Source: an uncultured Clostridia bacterium (GTDB lineage Bacteria > Bacillota > Clostridia > Christensenellales > Borkfalkiaceae). From it: a stretch of DNA of 47,159 nt. The DNA is taken from assembly GCA_937912025.1 (NCBI GenBank), contig CALDOZ010000040.1, positions 1 through 47,159 of the forward strand, given 5' to 3'. Of this stretch, positions 32,475 to 40,979 are shown one piece after another (position 1 is the first letter of the stretch; every line of letters begins with the position of its first letter). Below the pieces are notes generated by a model. That model worked only from the letters and a program-made list of their open reading frames with translations, was not told where the DNA came from and did no database searches. Made by a program: the position numbers and the translations under genes.

Positions 32475-34247
32475 TTATAATTGATCTAAGAAAGTAGTTT
32501 TATATTTTGCTTGAGTATAATAATTTTTATATGCTTGGATATATTGTTCAGCAGTTAAACCAGTATTGTTCTTCTTAGCTTCAATAAATAAACCGAAACC
32601 GTCTTTAGAAGCATAACCGAAATCAGTAATAGTTACACCGAAGTTGCTTTCAACGCATCTATTGTTAATTTGACCAAAACGACCAGGACCGCTAATGTAA
32701 CGAATGTTACCAGAGTCTAACGCACGTTTATAAGTCTTCCAAAGAGAGATTTTGAAAGTAGACATTTCTTTGTAATCATCTTCAGTAAGGTTGTAATCAT
32801 AGCAACGAGTAGAACCAGTCATTCTCGTATAAGTTCTTAAAGATTTTTCAGTAGTTGTGTAAATTAAGAATAATTCAGCAGCATCTTTTTGTTTAGGATT
32901 TTTCTTAATAGCAACGTTAGCGTCAGGTGTAACTGAAACGAGAGCCATTTCATTATTACCGTTTGCGTCAACGAAGTGATTGTCATCCATTCTTGGGTAA
33001 GTCATAATACCGAAACGTCTATTAGAAATACCGTATTTAGAAGCAAGGTTTTCTAAAGTAGACTTAGCTTCGTTTTCCCACCAACCGCCTTCTAAGAACA
33101 TAGCGATATGGTCAGTACCGTTTAACATGTTGTAAACTTTACTCATTAAGAATTGAGTTTGCGCTTGAGTGTGGTTAGTACCAGTAGAAGCAGTTGTGTC
33201 GTACCAGTTATTGTATACGATGTTTTCAGCAAATTTTAACGCTGCCCATCTACCTTTTTGACCTGCAAGTTTATAACCGTTTTCAAGTGCTGGTGAAATT
33301 TCGCCAAATTGACTGTCGTTACCTTCGCCTGTTACGTTGATATACCAATCGTCAGCGCCTTCGTAGTTAGCCCAGAAGTTTGTTAAATAACCTGAGCGGT
33401 AAGCGTCAAGGTTACCAGACCAAGACATTGGCATTGTATTGTTAGAACGCATTTGAGTACACATTTTAGCAAAATCGTCCCAAGTAATAGGAAGACCATC
33501 GTCTTCAGTGCCTTTTACACCGTCTTGACCAACGTGTTTAGCAGCGTCGATTGCTTCTTCTGTATTACCCATTTCAGTACCAGTAATGAAGTTTTTATTA
33601 ACGTCCATATAGAAACCTTTTTCATAGAAAAGGTCGATATCATAGTTGATATTGTAGAAAGAAGAGTACATTGGAATACCAAAGTAAGCGTCTTCTTGTT
33701 CTACGCCGTCAACGTGGTTAGCATATAAAACGTAATCTTTAATAGTAGGGTCCATTTTTTCTGCGATTGTTTTAGTTTCGCCTAAATCAGACCAAACTTT
33801 TTTGTATTTAGCGTCCATTGTGTTTTTAACAAGGTCGCTAATATTTAAAAGTCTTCCTTCACCGATATATTCACGAAGCGAGAACGTAGAGAAGAAAATA
33901 TCGTAATCGGTATTAGCGGCCATTAAACCTTTAAGACCGTCACCCTTAACGTCTTCTTTACCAGGCTTAACTTCAATTTTAATACCTTTTTTGCCAGTTC
34001 CTGGTTCAAATTCGTGATCTTTATACATTTCTTCAAATTCGTCAGCCATTTTGTGAAGCCATTCTACACCCCAACCACCATCGTAAGATACAGCGTAGAG
34101 CATTGTTTTATTTGAATTGTCTTCTTGTTGGCCACCATTTCCACCATTATTGCCACCAATGCCTGAATTGTCACCACAGGCAGTAAACGTAAATGCCGAG
34201 AAAAGCATTACAAGTGTGAGTAAAAAACCCAAGATTTTCTTTTTCAT
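32475..34247 (-). CDS. Extracellular sugar-binding lipoprotein of the CUT1 ABC transporter
   Basis: 590 residues, large for the family. Lipobox FTAC (C24) after a hydrophobic signal, then a Gly/Asn-rich linker, then a cluster-B type solute-binding protein (YAVSYDGGWGVEWLHKMADEFEE at the start; DYDIFFSTFSLREYIGEGRLLNISDL; FLEGGWWENEAK; VSVTPDANVAIKKNPKQKDAAELFLIYTTTEKS near the end). It would capture an oligosaccharide for the two permeases encoded just downstream. The large size suits a bulky ligand. A hairpin lies in the gap before it. Confidence 0.93.
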   Translation of the reverse strand: MKKKILGFLLTLVMLFSAFTFTACGDNSGIGGNNGGNGGQQEDNSNKTMLYAVSYDGGWGVEWLHKMADEFEEMYKDHEFEPGTGKKGIKIEVKPGKEDVKGDGLKGLMAANTDYDIFFSTFSLREYIGEGRLLNISDLVKNTMDAKYKKVWSDLGETKTIAEKMDPTIKDYVLYANHVDGVEQEDAYFGIPMYSSFYNINYDIDLFYEKGFYMDVNKNFITGTEMGNTEEAIDAAKHVGQDGVKGTEDDGLPITWDDFAKMCTQMRSNNTMPMSWSGNLDAYRSGYLTNFWANYEGADDWYINVTGEGNDSQFGEISPALENGYKLAGQKGRWAALKFAENIVYNNWYDTTASTGTNHTQAQTQFLMSKVYNMLNGTDHIAMFLEGGWWENEAKSTLENLASKYGISNRRFGIMTYPRMDDNHFVDANGNNEMALVSVTPDANVAIKKNPKQKDAAELFLIYTTTEKSLRTYTRMTGSTRCYDYNLTEDDYKEMSTFKISLWKTYKRALDSGNIRYISGPGRFGQINNRCVESNFGVTITDFGYASKDGFGLFIEAKKNNTGLTAEQYIQAYKNYYTQAKYKTTFLDQL

Positions 34248-34277
34248 TTTGTCTCCTTAACGTTTAAAATTTTTTAT

Positions 34278-34307
34278 TTCCACCCGTCCCGTTTGAAACG
34301 GGTGGAA
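34278..34307. other. Hairpin between surface-protein and binding-protein genes
   Basis: TTCCACCCGT and ACGGGTGGAA, a perfect 10-bp stem with further inner pairing (CCCG/CGGG). On the operon strand it lies ~30 nt before the binding-protein start and has no clear T run, so it looks more like a processing or stability stem than a full terminator. Confidence 0.6.
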
Positions 34308-34366
34308 GTTTGTTTTTTATTTTTTTAACCTTGTAAGCGCGATATATACGCTACTTACTAAAGTTA

Positions 34367-37300
34367 TTATTCATTAGTTTCATCTGTAGTAGTCGTTGTG
34401 TCGTCAACGTCAGTTGTGTCGTCAACTTCTACAGTTTTGGGTTTTTTAAGCACTACCGCGAATAAAACCACGAGCGTTGTAACAACAAGAACAATACCAA
34501 CAGCGCCTAAGATAAGAGCCCATACGTCTACGCCAATAACTTTACCTTCGTTTAACTTAGCGCCGTCAATAATTTCAATTTCGTAAACGTAAGTTGATAC
34601 GTTACCTTTTGTATCGGTAGAAGTAAGTTTTACAGTGTAAATACCTGCTTCAGTAGCATTGAATTTACCTCTAAACGCGTTAATTTCTTTACCGTTGAAA
34701 GTTATAGATATAGAATTTACTAAAATAGAGTCTGTATCGTCGTTATCTCTAGCTACCATTGATGCAATTTCAATTTCTTCACCAAGAAGCGCCGATTTAA
34801 TAACTTTACCTTTAACTTCAATAACAGGAGCAGATTTATCTTCAACGCTAATCGTGAACGATTTTTTAGCAACTTCGTTCGAGCCGATTTTTGCTACGAA
34901 ATTTATTTGATATTCGCCTGCATTTTGTGGGTTAAAGTTAAGAACGTTATTAGTGTAAACAGTTTCACCGTCTTTAGTAACGATAAATTGTTTAGTTACG
35001 TTAGTTGCAATAGCGCCTTTGCTTGTTACAACGTCAAACGAATTTACGTTAATTAAGTCTGCAGTTGAATATAAAGTGTTAAAGTTTGCATTTGAAGAAA
35101 TTGAGTAGAATTCTTCTTCAACGTTAACGATAAGGCTAACCGTATCTTCGCTTGAACCATCAGTAACGGTAAATTTGAAGATATATTGTCCTGCGCTTGC
35201 AAACGTATAACTATAAGCGTTTCTATTTGACGCGTAAGTTGCAGTTTCAGCGCCTAAAACCGTACCGTCTTTAGTAACGGCAAGAGCGATTTGGTCAGAA
35301 TAATCACTTGTACTACCAATCAAGTCAAGCGCTTGGAGTTTTGCAAACTCAACTTTAGTACCTTTAATTACTTGGTAAGTGTGAGCGTTTGCGTTTGAAG
35401 AAATTTTAGTTGCGCCCGTAAGATAATCTTCACCAATTAAGTAAATTGTAGGAGATGAAGTATCGCATACGGTTACAGTAAACGCGTAATAATATTTATC
35501 GCCAATCTTTTTAATATTGTTACTTTCTTCAAGTTGTTCAGGAATAAAACGTTGTTCGCTATTAACGGCGTATTGGGCAAGATAGATAAATTCATAGTCG
35601 CCGTAAACACCTTTAGCAAAGTTGTAACCTTCTTCTTTTTGAGTGGCGTTAAGTTCTACGAACTCAGTTGCGCCAGGAACTTTAACAGCCATATAAATTT
35701 CGCCATTAGTTAAACCGCTAAGTTTAGCGCTATCGTAGAATTTAACAACGTTTTTATCAATCTTAAGGTTGTTAAGAGCGTCACCTTCAGAAAGAGAAGT
35801 CTTAGCAGGAACCTCAAGAGCGTGATAATTATTTGAAATTACAACAGTTTTAGTGTAAAGACAAGTAAGAGCCTCTGAAGTAGCGTTAAATACGTCGTCA
35901 ATTGCGTAATATTTAAACGTATAAACGCCAGCTTTATCAAATTGATATAATTTATTTGCTTCTAAGTTGTCAAAAGTAGCAAGTGGAGCGTTATCTAATA
36001 AAATATCAAGTTTAATTTTAGAGTCATCACCAATATTGTAAATATACGAAGTTGACGTTGCGCCAATATCGAAAATCATACCAACGGTTGCGTTACGTCT
36101 ACTAATGCCATCCATCTCGCTTGCATACGCAATATCAACCGTTGCAAACTCATCGTTAGGCATAACTTCAATTTCATACTTACCAACATACTTTTCTTTT
36201 CCACTTGCACCGTTATAGATGTAAGTATAAGTCATTGTATAAACGCCTTCAGTTTTGAAGTTATAAACCGAACCGCTAGTTACCGTAGTTGCAATTTGTG
36301 CGCTATTAGCGTCTTTTGCTAAGCCAGTATCGTTAGTATCGATAACCTTTCCGTCTTTATCGGTAAGAACGTAAGTGAGATCTCCGTTAGTAAAACCTTC
36401 ACCCGCTTTGTTGTATTCGTAGAATTTTGGAGCAGGAATAGTATAGTTAAGTCCAGCAAAACCTTTGAAAGTTTTTCCCGCTTTAATTGGGTTAGATATA
36501 TCTTCACCGCAAAGGTTGCTTACTAAGATAGCGCCACTACCATTAGTTACGCCAAATTTAATTTTAAGGTTAGCGTTAGGGTCAAAACCACCGAAAGTAA
36601 AGTCTTTATCAATGGCGTTACCCGATTGAAGTTTAGCCCATTCTTCATCACTACCACCGCCACGGCCTGCGTGAGCAGCATCGTGAACGTAGAACACCTC
36701 TTGTTTAAAGTCACGAAGAACGTCGGTATCCTTTTCATTGTCTTGTCTTGGCGTTGCAGTAGCCTTTACGTCAGTTCCGTTTTGAATATAACCTATATTA
36801 ATTGCTTTAGTTCCGCTTTTACTACCTGCATAACAACTTGTAATAAGTTTACCCATATTTTTACGCATTATTGGGTTTTCGTCGGTTGAAGAAACGTCTG
36901 TTGCACTCGAGTAAGTAAGACCTGCAGGAATTTGACTTACAACTTCTTTTGCTTGAGTTGTAGTTGGGTTACCGTCTTTATCTAAAACGTAAACTGGAAT
37001 TTTTTGGTCGTTCTCGTCAAGTATATATTCGCCGTTTTCGTCTCTTTCAAACGCGTCGATTTCATATGAATAAGCAACGGTAAGACCAGAGTAATTCAAT
37101 TTAATCCATTCCGGACCGTAATTGTGCGACGTGAAAGTAATCTTTTTATCAGGCGAAGCGCTATCGTAAATAATTACCGTAAAGTTACCAATATCTGCAG
37201 TAACACCAACTTTACTTTGGTCTACTATTGGAATAAACGAAAGTAAATTTTCAAGTTCGTTAGGTTTGTAAGTCTTTTTAACTTCAACGAACGAGTTTTT

Positions 37301-37567
37301 ATCAGTAAAGTTGAAGTACACACCGCTATTTGCAGTTGCTTCCGCCATCATGTATGAAGGAGCAATATAACCGGCTTCAATTTCAACCTTTTCACCAAGA
37401 GTAAATCTAGCAGCCAAACTATCAGGGTCTTTAGTATAAACAATGTCCGTGGCAGCGTTAGCAACGCCGTAATTAGCGGTACTAATCGCAGTTGCGCCTA
37501 TCGAAATAGCCGCCACCAATGAAAGCATTGCCACACCTAATTTTTTAGTGTTTTTAATTTTTTTCAT
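34367..37567 (-). CDS. Large membrane-anchored surface protein with Ig-like domains
   Basis: 1066 residues. Signal peptide ending around ANA-A (residue ~38). Residues ~70-390 look like a divergent copy of the shared surface module (NFTVIIYDSASPDKKITFTSHNYG ... TFGGFDPNANLKIKFGVTNGSGAILVSNL). About five Ig-like units follow, each with a G-x-Y-x-x-x-[FY] strand (GVYTMTYTYIYNGA, GVYTFKYYAIDDV, GQYIFKFTVTDGS, GEYQINFVAKIG, GIYTVKLTSTDTKGN). A single C-terminal membrane helix (~1017-1040) is followed by KKPK and an acidic, Thr-rich inside tail of ~26 residues (DDTTDVDDTTTTTDE). No LPXTG. Begins 13 nt after the preceding gene. Confidence 0.78.
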   Translation of the reverse strand: MKKIKNTKKLGVAMLSLVAAISIGATAISTANYGVANAATDIVYTKDPDSLAARFTLGEKVEIEAGYIAPSYMMAEATANSGVYFNFTDKNSFVEVKKTYKPNELENLLSFIPIVDQSKVGVTADIGNFTVIIYDSASPDKKITFTSHNYGPEWIKLNYSGLTVAYSYEIDAFERDENGEYILDENDQKIPVYVLDKDGNPTTTQAKEVVSQIPAGLTYSSATDVSSTDENPIMRKNMGKLITSCYAGSKSGTKAINIGYIQNGTDVKATATPRQDNEKDTDVLRDFKQEVFYVHDAAHAGRGGGSDEEWAKLQSGNAIDKDFTFGGFDPNANLKIKFGVTNGSGAILVSNLCGEDISNPIKAGKTFKGFAGLNYTIPAPKFYEYNKAGEGFTNGDLTYVLTDKDGKVIDTNDTGLAKDANSAQIATTVTSGSVYNFKTEGVYTMTYTYIYNGASGKEKYVGKYEIEVMPNDEFATVDIAYASEMDGISRRNATVGMIFDIGATSTSYIYNIGDDSKIKLDILLDNAPLATFDNLEANKLYQFDKAGVYTFKYYAIDDVFNATSEALTCLYTKTVVISNNYHALEVPAKTSLSEGDALNNLKIDKNVVKFYDSAKLSGLTNGEIYMAVKVPGATEFVELNATQKEEGYNFAKGVYGDYEFIYLAQYAVNSEQRFIPEQLEESNNIKKIGDKYYYAFTVTVCDTSSPTIYLIGEDYLTGATKISSNANAHTYQVIKGTKVEFAKLQALDLIGSTSDYSDQIALAVTKDGTVLGAETATYASNRNAYSYTFASAGQYIFKFTVTDGSSEDTVSLIVNVEEEFYSISSNANFNTLYSTADLINVNSFDVVTSKGAIATNVTKQFIVTKDGETVYTNNVLNFNPQNAGEYQINFVAKIGSNEVAKKSFTISVEDKSAPVIEVKGKVIKSALLGEEIEIASMVARDNDDTDSILVNSISITFNGKEINAFRGKFNATEAGIYTVKLTSTDTKGNVSTYVYEIEIIDGAKLNEGKVIGVDVWALILGAVGIVLVVTTLVVLFAVVLKKPKTVEVDDTTDVDDTTTTTDETNE

Positions 37568-37580
37568 TTACCCGTTCTCC

Positions 37581-40500
37581 TTATCCGTTTTTGCGTTTTT
37601 TAATAATTGCTAACACAACAACCGTAATCGTGCCTATTACACCAAGAGCGAACACTATTATGAATATTACTTGTAATACGTTAACAGGTTGTTCATACTC
37701 GATGATGTCAGCGCTAATATTAACTGAAGAATTGTTTGCATCAGCGCCGTCAACGGCAACGTTTTGAGTCCACTTAGCGTAAATAGTAGTATTTGCGTTA
37801 AGCGCCGTGTCAAAATTATAAGCTATCGTACAAGCTTCGTCTGCATACCAACCTGCGAAGGTGTAACCATCTTTAGTTGGAACGTAAGAAATTGGTTTAT
37901 CGTTACGGTTAACTTCTTGAATTTGAACGCTATCGCCAAGGTCGTAACTTACCTTGTGAGTAAACGAACCAAACTTAGCGTATAACACAACACCGTCTTC
38001 TAAAGGAAGTTCTGCAACGCTAGTTACTTTAACTCCGTTAAAATACCAACCTTTGAATTGTTCGTTAGCTGTATCAGCGAGAACTTTAAGTTCTTTTTTG
38101 TCTTTAACTTCGTCCATATTAAACGAAGTAACGTCGTCAGCCACGCCGTCTACTTTATAAGTTAAACTATAAGGTATAGCGCTTGCGGTAAGAGTTATAT
38201 TGTTTGCGCTTGCAAGATCTGCAAAGTTTAACGTGAAGTTTTCAGCGCCAGTAGCGTAATTAATACCGTTAAGTTTAGCGTTTTTGAATTGGTAACCTTT
38301 ATCGAACGTAATTTCAATATTTTGATCACCGTCAACGAGTAATACTTCACCACGTACAACCGGCTTACCATTGATAACAACGCTCATATTAGCGCCTACT
38401 TGAACTTTAAGCGTAGGGTTAATAGTTATAGGCATTGTTATTTCACGCTCGAACGCGTCAACGTAGATAAGTTTATAGTTGCCTTTATCACTTAGAGTGA
38501 GTTTTGTTCCGTCAACGTACGCGCCTTCGTAAGTACCAACAACTTGGTCGCTAGAATTTAAAAGTTTATAATTTAATACGCCAGTAAGGTTAGGAATAGC
38601 AGATTTTAACGTTGCTACAGTAGGCATTTCAAATTCAACGCCACTGTACGCTTTCATTGAACCAACGTCGTTAGCAGTGAATTTATTTCCGCCAAGAGAA
38701 GTAACAACGAGTGAAGTTGCAGTTGTAACATTATCAAACGTAATTGAAACGTTTACGTTATTACCACTAAAACCAGACCACGCTACGTCTTTATTGTCAT
38801 AAGTGCTTGAGAAATCTCTAATAGCGAAAGCGGTTTTAAGACCATCCGCAAGTTCACTAGTAACGTTAGAATATAACGTATTGTTGCTAAATACAAGCGC
38901 AACAGGTTTTTTCATATAACCGTTAGGACGGGTATATACTTTTACGTTTTCACCATATTGATAGTTATTAACGTCAGCTAAGATTGTGTCTTTTGCAACG
39001 TAGTTAGTTAAAAGTCCAGCTGCTGTAGCGCCAGGTCCACCATTTCTAAAACAACCTAAAACGTTTTGGTTAGACGCTATTGCTCTAAACGCCATCATTT
39101 CATAGTCTTGAGTATGGTCTCCACTAACAGGGTTATGATTTTCAGACGTAACTTGAATTTTAACGTAGTTGTTAGCATCGTTAGCGTCTGTAAGAATAAT
39201 TGTAAACTTTTTAAGTTCGCTAACGTTTGCTTTTAAGTTAGGTTGGGTTGGCATATAAGCAAACTCAATAAACGGTTTGTATGCACCAGTTATTGTAGTT
39301 TCCGTACCAGACCAAGAAGATTTAGAAATATCAATAGTACCAAGGTCAAACGTTGCGCCGTTTGTGCCAGTAAGTTTTAAACCTTCGTGAGAAGAGTCAA
39401 CAAGATTGTTTTCGGTTGGTTTATTTACAGCGCCAATATTAGCGGTATAAGTAAACGTACCATACGATTTTGCTGAAGTTTCGCTAGAAGTTGCAACCGT
39501 AACGTCACTAAAATCTAATGAACCATTAAAACCACTAGGAAGTGAAGTAACTTTATAAGTTTCTATTTCTTCACTACCGTTAGCAATTGTAACGTAATAA
39601 AAACCTTCGTTTTCAAAAGTGTACGAATATGCGTTGTTTACTAAATCGGTTTCAGTTGCAGTAGCAACTACTTGACCACCGTATTTAATAGTAACGCTTC
39701 TTTCAGTTAATGGCACGCTATAAATTGAATCGCCTTTTACAGACGGCACGTTAATAGTTTCGCTAACGCCTTTCGTTACCGAAGTTTTATTTTGTACAGG
39801 TTGAATTTTAAGATCATCACTATTAACTACAAATTCTACGTTTTCACCGTTTTTAGCAATTTTAAAACCGCCAAGAGACGTTAATAAAATAGAAGTTGAG
39901 TCAACACCGTCAACAAGCGCGTTAAACTTAATTGAAACGTTAACAAAATCGCCTTTAAAGCCACCCCAAGTTGCTTGGTTAGAAGCATCGTAAGAAGTGC
40001 TATAATTTCTAATAGCGTATGAAGAAGAAAGTTGAGTGCTACTAGTAGCAAACGTTACGTTACTATATAACGTATTATTATCGTAAACAAGACCAACTGG
40101 AAATCTAGCCATACCGTTAGGTCTAACTGCAGAAGCTGTATTTGTGCCAAATTGATAGCTGTTAGCAGTATTTAAAACAGTTTCTTTTGCAACGTAACCA
40201 CTTGTAACCAAACCTACACTGTTTCTCCACGCGCCGAATTTACCTTGGTTATTGCCTTTCGTTTTAAAAGACATCATTTTGTATACGTTACCACCGCCTG
40301 CATCATGCTCAACAACGTTAACATAAATTTCAACGTAATTATTCTCATCAGTTGCGTCTGTAAGTTTAATGCTAAACTGTGTAAGTTCTGATTGGCGTTG
40401 AGTAAGTTTATCCGTCGTTGGAAGATACACAAACTCAATAAACGGGTTATAAGCGCCCGTAATTGAAGTTTCAGTACCATTCCAAGAAGATTTAGAAATA

Positions 40501-40817
40501 TCAATTTTGCCAAGATCAAAAGTAGAATCGGCTTTACCCGTAAGTTTTATACCCTGACGCGTAAAAGAATGATCATCACTCTTAGAATCGTCAGCGCCAG
40601 TGTCTACTGCAGTATAAGTACCATCGTAAACAGAAGCAGTACCTTCACCACCCGTTACGATAGAATTTGCATAAGCACCAGCAGATACGTTTAGGGTAGC
40701 CGCGCTTGTATAATCACTGCTAGTCATTTGCGAAAACGCTAACCCGGCAGATACTACCATAGTTAACGAAAGCGTCAATGATGCAATGATTTTACTTAAG
40801 CCATGTTTTTTCATCAT
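37581..40817 (-). CDS. Large membrane-anchored surface protein with two copies of the shared module and InlB-like repeats
   Basis: 1078 residues. Signal peptide, then module 1 (~85-330) and module 2 (~478-715). These are close repeats 390 residues apart: both have GxKLTG, TFDLGxIDISKSSWxGTET, FIEF, KLTD/ILTD-A-xDxNNYV, YVAK, RPNG, NNTLYSNVT, AIRxxS, WxGFxG and TSLGG. Each is followed by an Ig-like segment. Residues ~905-1010 hold two InlB B-type repeats (FKGWYFNG..LYAKF; YTFAGWYADE..IYAKW). A C-terminal membrane helix (QVIFIIVFALGVIGTITVVVL) with a KKRKNG tail anchors it. Probably binds polysaccharide outside the cell. Ribosome site AGGGAG; the gap upstream carries a palindrome and a -10 box. 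Confidence 0.8.
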   Translation of the reverse strand: MMKKHGLSKIIASLTLSLTMVVSAGLAFSQMTSSDYTSAATLNVSAGAYANSIVTGGEGTASVYDGTYTAVDTGADDSKSDDHSFTRQGIKLTGKADSTFDLGKIDISKSSWNGTETSITGAYNPFIEFVYLPTTDKLTQRQSELTQFSIKLTDATDENNYVEIYVNVVEHDAGGGNVYKMMSFKTKGNNQGKFGAWRNSVGLVTSGYVAKETVLNTANSYQFGTNTASAVRPNGMARFPVGLVYDNNTLYSNVTFATSSTQLSSSYAIRNYSTSYDASNQATWGGFKGDFVNVSIKFNALVDGVDSTSILLTSLGGFKIAKNGENVEFVVNSDDLKIQPVQNKTSVTKGVSETINVPSVKGDSIYSVPLTERSVTIKYGGQVVATATETDLVNNAYSYTFENEGFYYVTIANGSEEIETYKVTSLPSGFNGSLDFSDVTVATSSETSAKSYGTFTYTANIGAVNKPTENNLVDSSHEGLKLTGTNGATFDLGTIDISKSSWSGTETTITGAYKPFIEFAYMPTQPNLKANVSELKKFTIILTDANDANNYVKIQVTSENHNPVSGDHTQDYEMMAFRAIASNQNVLGCFRNGGPGATAAGLLTNYVAKDTILADVNNYQYGENVKVYTRPNGYMKKPVALVFSNNTLYSNVTSELADGLKTAFAIRDFSSTYDNKDVAWSGFSGNNVNVSITFDNVTTATSLVVTSLGGNKFTANDVGSMKAYSGVEFEMPTVATLKSAIPNLTGVLNYKLLNSSDQVVGTYEGAYVDGTKLTLSDKGNYKLIYVDAFEREITMPITINPTLKVQVGANMSVVINGKPVVRGEVLLVDGDQNIEITFDKGYQFKNAKLNGINYATGAENFTLNFADLASANNITLTASAIPYSLTYKVDGVADDVTSFNMDEVKDKKELKVLADTANEQFKGWYFNGVKVTSVAELPLEDGVVLYAKFGSFTHKVSYDLGDSVQIQEVNRNDKPISYVPTKDGYTFAGWYADEACTIAYNFDTALNANTTIYAKWTQNVAVDGADANNSSVNISADIIEYEQPVNVLQVIFIIVFALGVIGTITVVVLAIIKKRKNG

Positions 40818-40873
40818 AAAATCTCCCTTTTTAAAATTTCGTTTTTAAACGATTTGTTTTTAGTTTATTTTTA

Positions 40874-40889
40874 ACGCGCGTACACGCGT
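40874..40889. promoter_or_regulatory. ACGCG palindrome next to a -10 box
   Basis: ACGCGCGTACACGCGT, near-palindromic. On the minus strand it directly follows TATAATAT and would cover the start site of an internal promoter for the gene at 40817. A similar element lies at 46053-46066. Confidence 0.45.
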
Positions 40890-40979
40890 ATATTATATAA
40901 GGAAAAGTATTTTTCTTTTTTTATTTGTTTTTGTTTAAATTACTTGTTAGCCCGTTACAATCGTAGGATAGTTGCAACG

